The position numbers were made by a program, and so were the translations under genes. Positions 57,009-64,000 of a stretch of 64,000 bases of DNA are shown here, piece after piece. Below the pieces are notes generated by a model. The model was given only the letters and a program-made list of their open reading frames with translations, made no database searches and was not told the DNA's origin. Source of the stretch: Pseudanabaena sp. PCC 7367 (GTDB taxonomy: Bacteria; Cyanobacteriota; Cyanobacteriia; Pseudanabaenales; Pseudanabaenaceae); contig NC_019701.1 of assembly GCF_000317065.1 (NCBI RefSeq), forward strand, positions 744,001-808,000. The letters run 5' to 3'. Within the stretch, counting starts at the first letter, position 1; each line of letters starts with the position of its first letter.

Positions 57009-58466
57009 TTAAGTCGGGCAACTACGTTGGCTTTTCCGTTTTAGCTTAGCGGTTGGGCCAAATTTAGCGTCCCTAATTAAGCGATCGAATTCCCGCTGAA
57101 AGTGCGCGGCAACGGTGGGATGCTTGATTAATACTAAAGTCTCGTCGTTGTTGTAGTTAGCCGCATTTGACCAGTTGTGGGAGCCAATGATCGTAATTTG
57201 GCGATCGATTACCGCAAACTTATGATGGAGGCGATCGCCCGTTGCCAAATTTGGTACCCCCACTCGATTACTTGGATTTGCCCAGGGTCGTTGATTACCA
57301 TGCTTACAATCCTGGGTGGAAGCAAAACCCCACATATCCAGGGTGGCGGCATATTCACGGTAAGCAAAGCTGGAATCAACCAAAACGCCAATTTCGATCG
57401 CCTGTTGGTCTAATTCTTCTAGCAAGTTGCCAATTTTAGGCTCAGTGAATACATACATGGCAATATTAACCGAGCTTTGGGCGCGGGCGATCGCCCTGTA
57501 GATTAAGCCATTGCTGGTATCAAGCCAATCAGTGGCGCGGCGATTGGGAGAAAACTTGACCACTACCTCGGCATCCCCCACCATCACATTCACAGACGAT
57601 CGTACTGGTTTGTGAATCCCAAAGCGGCTGTCTAGCTTACCACCAGGCCCATCTCCCCACATATAGTTAAATTCCTGGGTAAATAGTTGCGCGATCGTCT
57701 CATTCTCGATTTGGATCAAGCCATTGGCATTACCCACACTGTCTGGACTTGTGAAATCACCGTGGGTGCCACTCAGGCTAAAATTTGCCGACCCCAGAAT
57801 TACGGTCTGATTATCAACCACCACAAACTTATGGTGCATTAACCCCGATCCAGCCGATCCATCAGCCGTATCGTCAATCCAGTTGATCTGCCCATTGGCC
57901 AGAATTTGCAGCGCATCACGCTGATCTAGCTCAGATTGGGAGAGGTGGCGATCGTGATTTTGGTCAACAAAAGCAGCATAGTCAAGGTATTTGCGTCTTT
58001 GGAAATAATCCAGATCCTCTAGTTCAGCGCGGGAGTAACTTGCCCAACTGCGGTTGTATTTATTTTCCAGAATCAATCGCACTTGCACGCCTTGTGTTTG
58101 CTTTTGTACCAAAGCTTGCGCCACCAGGGGCAAAGATAGTTCTTGCACGGCAATATCAATTGAGGTGTTGGCGTTATTAATCGCCTCAATTAGCACCTGC
58201 TCTAGATTATCGCCGTAGCGCTCAATTTGGCGGTAGGGATCACGGTAGCTACTGGCAGCGCTGGCATTGAAATAGGCAAAGATCGCCGGATGTTGAGGTA
58301 GGCTGGCGATCGGTTCTAAAGTAGCCTCAGCCTTGGCACGAGAATTGCGATCGGCATGGTTATGGCGGGGCAAGATTGCGGCAATACTAGCACCAGCAAG
58401 CAGAGCAATGGTTATGGTCAGAGCGATCGTCATCCCTTTGGCCATCTCTTTTAACCCTTGCATCAT
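57009..58466 (-). CDS. Exported phospholipase D-like protein with an EF-hand loop
   Basis: About 485 residues from ATG 58466. An N-terminal membrane segment (ALTITIALLAGASIAAI) directs export. Two HKD motifs mark the PLD superfamily: HHKFVVVDNQTVILGSANFS and HHKFAVIDRQITIIGSHNWS, which join into one active site that cleaves phosphodiesters in lipids or nucleic acids. Between helix and first HKD lies DQNHDRHLSQSE, a match to the calcium-binding EF-hand loop. Similar secreted cyanobacterial proteins are nuclease- or lipase-like. The substrate is not shown. It is transcribed alone. Confidence 0.9.
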   Translation of the reverse strand: MMQGLKEMAKGMTIALTITIALLAGASIAAILPRHNHADRNSRAKAEATLEPIASLPQHPAIFAYFNASAASSYRDPYRQIERYGDNLEQVLIEAINNANTSIDIAVQELSLPLVAQALVQKQTQGVQVRLILENKYNRSWASYSRAELEDLDYFQRRKYLDYAAFVDQNHDRHLSQSELDQRDALQILANGQINWIDDTADGSAGSGLMHHKFVVVDNQTVILGSANFSLSGTHGDFTSPDSVGNANGLIQIENETIAQLFTQEFNYMWGDGPGGKLDSRFGIHKPVRSSVNVMVGDAEVVVKFSPNRRATDWLDTSNGLIYRAIARAQSSVNIAMYVFTEPKIGNLLEELDQQAIEIGVLVDSSFAYREYAATLDMWGFASTQDCKHGNQRPWANPSNRVGVPNLATGDRLHHKFAVIDRQITIIGSHNWSNAANYNNDETLVLIKHPTVAAHFQREFDRLIRDAKFGPTAKLKRKSQRSCPT

Positions 58467-58502
58467 TTCCCACTCATTTACTAAAACAAAATTACAGATC
58501 AA

Positions 58503-59154
58503 TTAAACATAAATATAATATAACTCATATACACCAGAAAAGGTTTATTTAGGTGGCAAAAATATTTTAATAGTGGTTTAATTCTGATTAAAAGAGTTTG
58601 CAAGCCTAGAAATATTGGGTAGTGCTGAACAAGTAAGGATCTAGGAGATAGTTGAATATACATACCCCAAATAAGCTAAGCTCCAAATTTTCAATCGATT
58701 GCCAATTATCCTTACTACTGCATAACTACCAAATATTGCATATCTCAGCTTGGTACTTTTTTGAACAGGATCTTGCGTAAAGTTGATTTAATCGCATCAG
58801 GCAACAAGATCTGGTGTCAAAGCGATCGATATTCTGGCCCAAAAGAGCTGCCCAAGTTGCATTAGAATAGCCATTTACCTGACCTGGTGCTCACAATGAA
58901 CCCCTCCCACTTAGAAATCTAAGCAAAAGGGGTAATCAGGCCGCCAAGGCAACGATCGCATTGGCTGATGTGGTTAATGCTGGATTAATATTCTGGATTG
59001 ATTAAGCTAGCAAATAAGTTAGCAAAAAGTATTTGTGCCCAAGCAGGAATTGATTCCTTGATCCTTGATCAATCACACTCGCTGACAATCAGCCATCGTG
59101 CGATCGGCATGCCTAATTCACCAACTTTGCTAACAATAACAATTAAGTTGCCAA
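58503..59154. other. Intergenic, 650 bases
   Basis: It holds a two-part hairpin at 58900-58933 and otherwise nothing gene-like. The plus-strand frame at 58998-59267 overlaps the small minus-strand gene and has no family pattern. Confidence 0.5.
58900..58933. other. Two-part hairpin (outer CCCCT/AGGGG arms)
   Basis: ACCCCT at 58900-58905 pairs with AGGGGT at 58928-58933, and inside it CTTAGA (58910-58915) pairs with TCTAAG (58918-58923), with internal loops of four bases each side. No T-run follows on either strand, so it is not a standard terminator. Confidence 0.6.
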
Positions 59155-59349
59155 CTATACCCGCGCCACCAGGCGAATTTTGCCAGCATCCATGGCCTGC
59201 ATCAAATTTGTTAAAGCATCAAAGTCATCATCCGAGATATGACCCTGCACCGTTAGTTCTAAATTGATCCGATCTTCGATCGTTGGCGTTAGTTGGCGAA
59301 CGAAAAGAGCTTGGTTGACTAGATTTCTAATTGCACTTTTGGCGGCCAT
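59155..59349 (-). CDS. Conserved-looking small protein of unknown function
   Basis: 64 residues from ATG 59349, with GAGG nine bases upstream. The sequence is regular and mixed: an N-terminal helix (AKSAIRNLVNQALFVRQL), a strand (INLELTVQGHI), then DDDFDALTNLMQAMDAGKIRLV, which looks like a folded helix-strand-helix. GC content and codon use fit the neighbours. The plus-strand frame over the same bases is its shadow. Adjacent genes are not close, so it gives no functional clue. No family was recognised. Confidence 0.65.
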   Translation of the reverse strand: MAAKSAIRNLVNQALFVRQLTPTIEDRINLELTVQGHISDDDFDALTNLMQAMDAGKIRLVARV

Positions 59350-60112
59350 GATTAAATTCCTCGCTGCTTACTTAACTTGAGAAAGATTTTAAAAAACAAG
59401 ATTTGATTACATTTAAGCTGCATTCAAGTAATTCCTTGATTAGGTTCAAACTTGAACTACTGAATATCTGAATATGTTTATTAGAATCTCGCTAAATGAC
59501 GTAAGCAGATGTGATTAGTATCCCAACTTAGGCGTGATTTCGATCGCACCGAGGCAGCGTTTTTACTCTTTCCCAGCTAAAACCTTTGCCCAATCTCTTT
59601 TGTAGCGATCTTGATGAAATGTTGACCACATGGCAAGCCGTCTAGATTTTGCCAGGTGCTAAGTCCATCTGGTTAATAATTTGTTACATTTTCTTGGACA
59701 GTTTAATTATGATTGCTTGCGCAACCTGAGTTCGGCAGATCTTGGCAACCCTAAATTGGCGCTAGATCAAATCCCATAGATCGCCCACGATCGCAACAAA
59801 TTAATAGCAATGTCTACAGTGATTTTTGGCATTGCCTAAGCCAGGATAAAAATGCCGCTAACCAAGATATTAAACCTATGTCTGATCACAGTTTGGCCGA
59901 TCGCTTGATCGTTAAATCGTCCCGCAAATATCCAACTTCCGATTTTTTAGTGGCAGTGTTGAATCAGGCTTGATCGTACAAAGAAATTGTCGATCGCCAG
60001 AACCCGCTATTAATATCCCCCTCAGCTTACTCGATGAAAAACGATCTCTAAGGGGGAATAGTTTTATATAAGTTTTATATAAGTTAAGGAAAAAGTTGAT
60101 CAACCCAAAAAC
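59350..60112. other. Intergenic, about 760 bases
   Basis: It holds a hairpin at 60016-60057, an 11-base tandem repeat GTTTTATATAA at 60062-60083, and a segment at 59889-59925 similar to 27169-27205. A 31-codon plus-strand frame (59878-59973) has no ribosome site and is not called. Confidence 0.5.
60016..60057. other. Hairpin with TCCCCCT/AGGGGGA arms
   Basis: A 7-bp stem (60016-60022 with 60051-60057) encloses a 28-base loop. Weak T-rich sequence follows on the plus strand. Confidence 0.5.
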
Positions 60113-60511
60113 CTAAAATTCTCTTGGCATAAACCGATCGCGCCAACCACTATCGGGCTCGATCGTTGCTTCGGTTAATGAAAGTAGCTTTTGCTCTTGC
60201 TTGGCTAATTTCTGGCTCAAATTCTGGCGGCGATCTCTTTCCCTATTTTCAGCACTGCGGCTAATTAAATTTGATTGGTTTGCTTCCCGTGGATACCTGC
60301 AACTATAGCGATCGAAGGCACCAAAGGAACCCAAATCAACAAACCGACTTTCGATTAAATTATTCAGTCCAGAATCAAACCGACCAATATTATGCCTAGT
60401 ATTTTGGATTTGGCCATAGGCAGAAGCGGCCGCACAAGCCAACATTCTCTGTTGATGTGTTGCCGATCGCCGTTGCGATTGTGGCCCGTTTAAACAATTT
60501 GTGGATCCCAT
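60113..60511 (-). CDS. Hypothetical protein, 132 residues
   Basis: The frame opens at ATG 60511 with GGGGAAAAAGGG upstream. The product has an Arg/Gln-rich start, a Gly/Ser-rich middle (FDSGLNNLIESRFVDLGSFGAFDRYSC) and a charged helical end (NLSQKLAKQEQKLLSLTEA, closing RDRFMPREF). Three Cys are spread through the N-terminal two thirds. No membrane segment or signal is present. The central segment has a folded-protein look, but no family was recognised. Coding status is likely rather than certain. Confidence 0.5.
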   Translation of the reverse strand: MGSTNCLNGPQSQRRSATHQQRMLACAAASAYGQIQNTRHNIGRFDSGLNNLIESRFVDLGSFGAFDRYSCRYPREANQSNLISRSAENRERDRRQNLSQKLAKQEQKLLSLTEATIEPDSGWRDRFMPREF

Positions 60512-60873
60512 CCCTTTTTCCCCGTAGCTTTAAGCTTGTTGTTAAAAGATTACTGAATTAAACTGGATTAAATAGCTAGCTATCAAAATGATAGTTTAGT
60601 AGCCGCTACAACTTGCTTTATCAAGAAGCTCTACAAAATAAAGCGCGTTTAGTAAAATTTGCTACATTTTATCCTATGAGCCTATAGTACCTCAATTGCC
60701 ATCTGATGTTAACTCTGCCTTTGTAAATATTTATGGGTAGAAAGAATTAGTAATAAATCTTAAAGCTGAGCGAAAAAAACAAATCTCGCATAACTTTAAT
60801 TCCACGATCAGCGATCGTAAGTGTTTAAGGCTTAGTCCAACCTGACTCAATATATATATGGATTCAACCTTGA
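60512..60873. other. Intergenic, about 360 bases
   Basis: An AT-rich stretch with no gene-like frame and no strong hairpin. Confidence 0.5.
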
Positions 60874-61212
60874 CTAAAGCTGGATATCAGCGGCAGCCAA
60901 TTCCTCGACATTACTGCACACTGGCAGGATCTGGGTCATATTAGCAATATCCAACAGCATCCTGACCTGGGAATTGGGGCGATAGATAACCACACGTCCG
61001 CCCCGCGATCGCATCCACTTTAGTAAAAAAACCAGGCTCCCCAAACCACTACTATCAATAAAAGTGACTTCGTGCAGATCCAGCACCAAAGTTGTGGTAT
61101 CCGCTTCTACACAATCGATTACTTCTTGACGTAGCTGCTTAGAATTAGAAGTATCAATTTTTCCGTGCAAATAAGCCGCTTTGATATTGCCCTGACCATT
61201 GCATTGATTCAT
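60874..61212 (-). CDS. STAS-domain anti-sigma-factor antagonist
   Basis: 112 residues, a complete single STAS domain. The start is IKAAYLHGKIDTSNSKQLRQEV, then LVLDLHEVTFIDSSGLGSLVFLL, in which the DSSGLG loop carries the Ser that a partner kinase phosphorylates. RGGRVVIYRPNSQVRMLLDI completes the fold. It should switch an anti-sigma factor or a PP2C-type regulator in the cytoplasm, as SpoIIAA and RsbV do. The family length is typical. No kinase or phosphatase partner is adjacent. The left-edge protein at 1-360 is of the same family but different sequence. Confidence 0.9.
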   Translation of the reverse strand: MNQCNGQGNIKAAYLHGKIDTSNSKQLRQEVIDCVEADTTTLVLDLHEVTFIDSSGLGSLVFLLKWMRSRGGRVVIYRPNSQVRMLLDIANMTQILPVCSNVEELAAADIQL

Positions 61213-61461
61213 TTATTTTGCTCAGCTACGGCATGACTAAAAGGATAACTAATTTTTGATCTAGCTTAGTTAAAATTTTCGCTATAGTCGTCACACATAA
61301 GGATGGCATCTTACGCCTTGCTTTTGATTTGTACTGCTGAATGGCAAACAAAAGCGATCGCGGCCAGAATGCTTTGATGATTAGCGATCGTAAATAATCG
61401 CCCAATGCCTACTTAAGTTGGCCTGATAATTTCAACCCAAACTATTTTAAGCTGGTTAAAG

Positions 61462-61719
61462 ATGAAAGCCATAAAAGCATATTTAGCCAGTTTAGTTGAT
61501 CCTGAGTTTGTACCCGCTGGGTTGCGGGTAGCCCTGGTGGTGGGCTCGTTGTTATTTGTAATCAATCATGGTTCTGCCCTGGTCAATCGCAAAATGAACT
61601 CTGGGCGGTGGGTTTCGGTGATGCTAACTTACATCGTTCCCTATTGTGTTAGTGTGCATGGCCAATATACGCAACAGGCCAATAACGCTAAAAATCGCCC
61701 AAATCAGCGTAGAAAATAA
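61462..61719 (+). CDS. nrtS: NrtS-like nitrate/nitrite transporter
   Basis: 85 residues. The middle has two membrane helices (LRVALVVGSLLFVINHGSALV and WVSVMLTYIVPYCVSVHG) joined by a short charged turn, with a YLASLVDPEFVPAGLR lead-in. This matches the small cyanobacterial NrtS proteins, which act as hetero- or homo-oligomeric nitrate/nitrite carriers in the plasma membrane. The tail is polar and Arg/Asn rich. A GGTTAAAG-type site precedes the ATG. Only one copy is present here, whereas some strains have two adjacent genes. Confidence 0.7.
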   Translation: MKAIKAYLASLVDPEFVPAGLRVALVVGSLLFVINHGSALVNRKMNSGRWVSVMLTYIVPYCVSVHGQYTQQANNAKNRPNQRRK

Positions 61720-61779
61720 TAGAGGCAGCGAGATTGTTACGGTTAGGTAAAGTTAAAGCAACATAGTAGGTAAATCCAA

Positions 61780-62307
61780 CTAGAGCAATATTTTGGGTGG
61801 GATCAGCATAAACAACAAGCTATTGGCGATCGGCGTTTCTGGTTCCGGCACAGCCAAACCAATGATGCCTGCTTTCTTGAGCACCAGTACACTGCGCACC
61901 TCCCCCCACAGTAAAACTTCCGCCCAAGCACTTAGATCAGGTTCATGACCAATTAATCCCAGCGATAGATCGCTACGTCCACCCCCATTAATCCCAGGAC
62001 TTATGCCAGATTCTTGCCAGTTACGAAACCAGTCCAGCCACTTTTGAAAATCCCCCTCGGGAGCCAGGTACTCACTTTGCGCGATCGGATAGCCTTGTTC
62101 GGCAAAGATCGCTGCTGTTTGTTTAGCCCTGACCAGTGGACTATGTTGTACTAGATCAAATTTTAACCCCAGATGATTAAGTTTGCGAGCAATCTTTTTA
62201 GTCTTTTTATGACCTTCTTCCGTGAGGGGGCGATCGCCATCACGATCATAGCCAGCGCGATCGGCAGCAATGCCATGTCGAATGAAGTAAATACTAACCT
62301 TAGTCAT
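61780..62307 (-). CDS. sixA: SixA-type phosphohistidine phosphatase
   Basis: 175 residues. The histidine-phosphatase start is IYFIRHGIAADR with the catalytic His, then RPLTEEGHKKTKKIARKL, SPLVRAKQTAAIF and LIGHEPDLSAW, which supplies the second catalytic His. SixA removes phosphate from His residues of Hpt domains or PTS proteins. A taxis locus with Hpt domains lies 40 kb away; a link is possible but not shown. The length is normal for the group. The gene stands alone between nrtS and the RecB-like gene. Confidence 0.9.
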   Translation of the reverse strand: MTKVSIYFIRHGIAADRAGYDRDGDRPLTEEGHKKTKKIARKLNHLGLKFDLVQHSPLVRAKQTAAIFAEQGYPIAQSEYLAPEGDFQKWLDWFRNWQESGISPGINGGGRSDLSLGLIGHEPDLSAWAEVLLWGEVRSVLVLKKAGIIGLAVPEPETPIANSLLFMLIPPKILL

Positions 62308-62414
62308 GCTTTAAGTTTGGCGACTCCTGGTAGAACGGATATGGAAGGGATAGGGATATGGACGTTGTACCTTAGTGGGATGGATTAACTAAATCTACAG
62401 AACTCTACCGAATT

Positions 62415-63212
62415 CTATAAAGCCAGGGTTAACTGCAATTGACGCTTTGGTTTAATCTCCGCTTCCGGCACAGGTTCCGGGTCATCCTTCACCGCGTTGC
62501 AATAGCGAGCATAACTACACCGCTTACAATGATCACCGGTGCAGGGCTGCCATTGCCGATCGCTCCGTAGCTGCAAAGCAATTTCACCGATCGCTTCGCG
62601 TACCTTTTGCATATGTTCTGCCGTGGCGGGAAAGATGACCTTCTCGCCGGTGCGCAGAAAGATCAAGCTAAGTTGCTTCAGGCTTTTATGATAGCGCTGC
62701 GCCAGAGCCAGATAATAGAGGCCGATTTGCAAGTCTACCGTGGTGGGATCGGGCAAATTAACTGTTTTGGCAGATTTATAGTCTATTAATTCCAGGCCAT
62801 CATCGAGCCAATCGAGGCGATCGCACCTTCCAGTCAAATTAAACTCCACATTTTCCGCCAAGAAAGTGCCCTGAATTTTGCTTTCCAGCGCCAGCGGTCT
62901 ATTAATTTCGCCCACCGCCACCATATATTGCTGGTAATAGGTTTGCAAAATCTCGCGTCCTTCTTGCACCTGGTTCATTGATAATGCCACTGAGTTTTTG
63001 AGCCAGCAGGATTCTAGCCACTCATACTCAGGAATTGGGGCTTGATAATGCCAATCACCATAGATCTGTTGCAGGGTCTTGTGTAAGGCTGTGCCTAGTC
63101 CAGCGGCACCAAAGAAAGAGGCACTAGGTAACCCCATCTCGTAGCGATAGTGGTATGACCGAGGACAACGGCTATAGGTTTGGAGCTTGGAAGCCGATAG
63201 GTGGTATGGCAT
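62415..63212 (-). CDS. RecB-like PD-(D/E)XK nuclease with iron-sulfur cysteines
   Basis: 265 residues. The start HLSASKLQTYSRCPRSYHYRYEMG is the typical RecB/AddB nuclease lead-in with one Cys. The nuclease motifs are LTGRCDRLDW and LELIDYKSA (Asp and the DYK triad). The end has DHCKRCSYARYC, three more Cys that with the first should form a 4Fe-4S cluster as in AddB and Cas4. Such proteins degrade or process DNA ends in repair. No helicase or Cas gene is nearby and no CRISPR array was seen, so it is a stand-alone repair nuclease. Confidence 0.9.
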   Translation of the reverse strand: MPYHLSASKLQTYSRCPRSYHYRYEMGLPSASFFGAAGLGTALHKTLQQIYGDWHYQAPIPEYEWLESCWLKNSVALSMNQVQEGREILQTYYQQYMVAVGEINRPLALESKIQGTFLAENVEFNLTGRCDRLDWLDDGLELIDYKSAKTVNLPDPTTVDLQIGLYYLALAQRYHKSLKQLSLIFLRTGEKVIFPATAEHMQKVREAIGEIALQLRSDRQWQPCTGDHCKRCSYARYCNAVKDDPEPVPEAEIKPKRQLQLTLAL

Positions 63213-64000
63213 GGCAATATTTAGCCCAACTCAGAATCAAAGAGTTAGTTTGTATGATAGCAAATTGCTTTGATTAATCGGTAAATAAGATTAAAAAAAA
63301 GATAAGATCCAGCATTGATATCGCTCGCTCTGGATGCTGAAATTTGTGGCGATCGCATAAGCGATCGAACATTAGTTTTGTAAATCGCAACAAATCCTTA
63401 AAGCCTATTGCACAAATGCAGTTCATGATGCAGTATGTCAATATTGCAATGTTCATTACAAAGTCTAGGCAAAGCTGTTGCTAATATTGCTTAGAACGTT
63501 GCAAAAAATAGGGCAAGGAGACGCAAGGTTATTGTTGATTTTGCAAATGTTCTAAAAATCAACAAAATTAGGTAATTAACTGGATTGTGATTCAACCAAT
63601 TGCGGATTAAGTTAAATTTGAGCGATTAAATTTGAGCGATCGTAATTTGAACTTTAATTTAAACTTACGTGGCTTGGAATTTAAGCAGCTACCAACTAAA
63701 TCACTAGTACAACTTAATAAATTAATAAAATTTGCGTTTGGGCGTAAATTAGGCTGGAATAGTCGATCCTAGAGACATGATCTAGATTGCCTAACCCTCA
63801 AATATTTGCAAATATTTGCTGATTGACTAATCAGTACCTGGTTTGCCTATAAACTTTCAGAAAATCACAACCTGCAAAGCTAGAGAATTAGTGCAATTTA
63901 AATTGTCTGATTGATCGCCTTGATCGCCAACGCAAAAATTATTATTCACCTGGGAAAATATCGATCGCGGTTCTGCCGACTGGAATATTGGGGATACAGA
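63213..64000. other. Intergenic to right edge, about 790 bases, AT-rich
   Basis: No gene-like frame was found. A 14-base unit TTAAATTTGAGCGA is repeated in tandem at 63612-63639, and the palindrome CAAATATTTG is repeated in tandem at 63799-63818, just before an imperfect TGATT/AATCA inverted repeat. These may be operator or promoter sites of a gene beyond the window. Confidence 0.5.

Noticed and set aside
58998-59267. 89-codon plus-strand frame
   Set aside because: Opposite to the better-supported 64-residue minus-strand gene; reading is rich in Pro, Ser and His without pattern.
59878-59973. 31-codon plus-strand frame (MSDHSLADRL start)
   Set aside because: Protein-like but with no Shine-Dalgarno sequence, and it overlaps the 37-base similarity with 27169-27205.
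62415-63212. RecB-like nuclease considered as Cas4
   Set aside because: No CRISPR array or other cas gene in the window; sequence start and length fit stand-alone RecB-like nucleases as well.

Overview
The window looks like a chromosomal segment of a filamentous, Pseudanabaena-like cyanobacterium. The pointers are very dense HIP1-type GCGATCGC/CGATCG octamers, a cyanobacterial CobA-HemD fusion, a PATAN-domain (PatA-type) chemotaxis regulator, HAMP/MCP receptors with a CheA hybrid kinase, a CruA-type lycopene cyclase, pentapeptide-repeat proteins, an SLH-domain L,D-transpeptidase and an NrtS-like protein. No rRNA, tRNA, CRISPR array, prophage or intact insertion sequence was seen; the only mobile trace is a frameshifted IS701-family remnant. 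The species is inferred, not shown.

Layout: (1) 0-10 kb: a truncated STAS protein at the left edge, a small membrane protein, an FAD/NAD(P) oxidoreductase, an AT-rich PD-(D/E)XK-like gene overlapping cobA-hemD, a VIT/VWA surface protein and a pentapeptide-repeat protein. (2) 10-21 kb: a complete minus-strand chemotaxis/type-IV-pilus signalling locus in the order PatA-like regulator, CheY, CheW, two chemoreceptors, CheA hybrid kinase. One receptor has a PhnD-like ligand domain; the other has a 4-residue deletion at its signalling tip. (3) 22-32 kb: a Ser/Thr kinase, HU, glyoxalase II, a Tat-exported superoxide dismutase, RimM, a DUF4926 protein carrying a relic of another gene, a PfkB heptose-type kinase and 6-phosphogluconate dehydrogenase. 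(4) 32-38 kb: a coupled two-gene unit (KAS III fused to a heme-oxygenase-like diiron domain, plus a protein of unknown function) ending in a strong terminator, then a SWIM zinc-finger / coiled-coil / Rad52-like / 38-residue gene set that also ends in a strong terminator. (5) 38-49 kb: an Hsp70-family ATPase, a MacB-type ABC permease and ATPase, CruA, and a duplicated Ser/Thr kinase cluster whose membrane module occurs four times. (6) 49-64 kb: a 1592-residue acidic membrane protein with a pentapeptide C-terminus, an SLH-L,D-transpeptidase, a degenerate HepT-like protein, a phospholipase D-like protein with an EF-hand loop, small genes, a STAS protein, NrtS, SixA and a RecB-like nuclease.

The best candidates for undescribed biology are the KAS III-diiron-oxygenase fusion with its coupled partner (32311-35099) and the SWIM/Rad52-like gene set with its small gene (35369-37750). 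The kinase-linked membrane module and the giant acidic pentapeptide protein come next. The chemotaxis genes most likely work together on motility or phototaxis through type IV pili, as the related Hmp and Pil systems do. Other neighbouring genes appear to be functionally independent.
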